A DNA stretch of 13,948 bases. Origin: Gammaproteobacteria bacterium (GTDB lineage Bacteria; Pseudomonadota; Gammaproteobacteria; Pseudomonadales; Pseudohongiellaceae). Under the pieces are notes generated by a model that ran no database searches, was not told the origin of the DNA, and was given only the letters and a program-made list of their open reading frames with translations. Position numbers and translations under genes: made by a program. Shown in pieces: positions 13,295 to 13,948 of the stretch (its first letter is position 1; every line of letters starts with the position of its first letter). The stretch is taken from positions 1 to 13,948 of the forward strand of contig CANCGR010000021.1 of NCBI GenBank assembly GCA_947377625.1, given 5' to 3'.

Positions 13295-13948
13295 TTAACT
13301 GACCTTGAGTTCATCAATGCTGATGCCAAGGCGCTGCGCGACATGGCTGCCGTAATTCGGGTCGGCCTTGTAGAAATGCCGCACCTGACGCAGCTGAATA
13401 AAGCGTGGCACTGTTGCCATCGCACTCACCAGATTATTGATCAGTTGGGCTTCCTGATCGGTGTTCATCAAGCGGTACAAGTCACCGGCCTGGCTGTAGT
13501 CTTCATTGCCATAGCGATGGTTGTAGCGACCAGCATCACCGACAATTTTCAGCGGTGGTTGCAAGTAACGCAGATCATCGACAGGGCCATTGAAGCTGTT
13601 GGGCTGGTAGTTGACGGTGCCGCAGCTGTTGCCATCGAAGCGGCCCTGACCATCGCGGTGATAGGTATTCACCGGGCAATGCGGGCGGTTGACCGGCAGC
13701 GCCGCGTAGTTGATGCCGAGGCGATAACGGTGCGCATCGGGATAAGACATAAGACGTGCCTGCAGCACTTTGTCGGGTGAGGCGCCCATGCCCGGTGGCA
13801 TGTTGCCAGGCTCGAACGCGGCCTGTTCGACTTCGGCAAAATAATTTTGCGGATTGCGGTTGAGCTCCAATATGCCGACATCGACCGGCGGGTAATCGCG
13901 GTGCGGCCACACCTTGGTAAGGTCGAACGGATGAATGCGATAGGTTTG
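13295..13948 (-). CDS. Heme catalase, C-terminal 217 residues (runs off right edge)
   Basis: The frame is open to the right edge; the last 12 codons before the edge were translated by hand and read QTYRIHPFDLTK. This is the C-terminal part of a monofunctional heme catalase, which splits hydrogen peroxide into water and oxygen. Visible family blocks are HPFDLTKVWPHRDYPPVDVG, 'LNRNPQNYFAEVEQAAFEPGNMPPG' in pieces, and the heme-ligand segment RLMSYPDAHRYRLG. The proximal tyrosine codon of that segment is at 13742-13744. The protein ends soon after the alpha-helical domain (RQVRHFYKADPNYG), consistent with a small-subunit catalase without the extra flavodoxin-like domain. The N-terminal catalytic His and Asn are outside the window. 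It is convergent with sodB. Confidence 0.96.
   Translation of the reverse strand, partial: QTYRIHPFDLTKVWPHRDYPPVDVGILELNRNPQNYFAEVEQAAFEPGNMPPGMGASPDKVLQARLMSYPDAHRYRLGINYAALPVNRPHCPVNTYHRDGQGRFDGNSCGTVNYQPNSFNGPVDDLRYLQPPLKIVGDAGRYNHRYGNEDYSQAGDLYRLMNTDQEAQLINNLVSAMATVPRFIQLRQVRHFYKADPNYGSHVAQRLGISIDELKVS

Noticed and set aside
13136..13780. Plus-strand open frame opposite the catalase
   Set aside because: Antisense to conserved catalase blocks; the hydrophobic, isoleucine/valine-rich translation is a by-product of catalase codon use.
1..13948. Toxin-antitoxin, restriction, CRISPR or other defence system
   Set aside because: No gene with such domains, no repeat-spacer pattern and no mobile-element remnants were found on either strand.

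Overview
The window is about 13.9 kb of compact, moderately GC-rich proteobacterial chromosome. The evidence for this is the [4Fe-4S] FNR regulator, OmpA and BON envelope proteins, a YqjD/YqjE/YqjK-like trio, an iron superoxide dismutase, and Shine-Dalgarno-led genes on both strands. The mix of families suggests a beta- or gammaproteobacterium, possibly close to Burkholderiales, but nothing here fixes the genus. I saw no tRNA, rRNA, CRISPR array, insertion sequence or phage gene. No stretch longer than about 230 bases lacks a gene.

Layout. (1) 1-2039: the N-terminus of an AsmA-like protein runs off the left edge. It is followed by an unrecognised exported protein, convergent with and overlapping an FNR-type oxygen-sensing regulator. 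(2) 2126-5076, minus strand: an envelope-stress block. In transcription order it holds a YqjD/ElaB-type DUF883 protein, a YqjE-like protein, a YqjK-like protein, a 48-residue lmo0937-family membrane peptide missed by simple length cut-offs, a DUF3185 protein, a DUF4398 lipoprotein and an OmpA-family lipoprotein with a long heptad-repeat coiled coil. Three gene pairs overlap by ATGA. (3) 5303-6829, plus strand: a BON-domain lipoprotein and a beta-barrel OmpA protein with a proline-rich linker. (4) 6936-11583, plus strand: a three-gene signalling cluster. It encodes a REC-PAS response regulator without an output domain, a Crp/Fnr-type regulator, and a 984-residue hybrid histidine kinase with four PAS domains, the first and fourth of which are an internal duplication. 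(5) 11608-13948: an oxidative-stress group made of a chloroperoxidase-type alpha/beta hydrolase, a divergent Fe-superoxide dismutase, and a convergent heme catalase cut by the right edge.

Taken together the window reads as a stress-response neighbourhood: redox sensing (FNR), envelope and peptidoglycan anchoring (two OmpA-type proteins, BON, DUF4398), inner-membrane stationary-phase proteins (YqjD-like group), a PAS-rich phosphorelay, and removal of superoxide and peroxide. The least ordinary parts are the signalling cluster with its internally duplicated sensor and output-less regulator, and the FNR gene whose last 58 codons lie antisense to its neighbour. Individual families are known. Any claim that they form a new system is inference.
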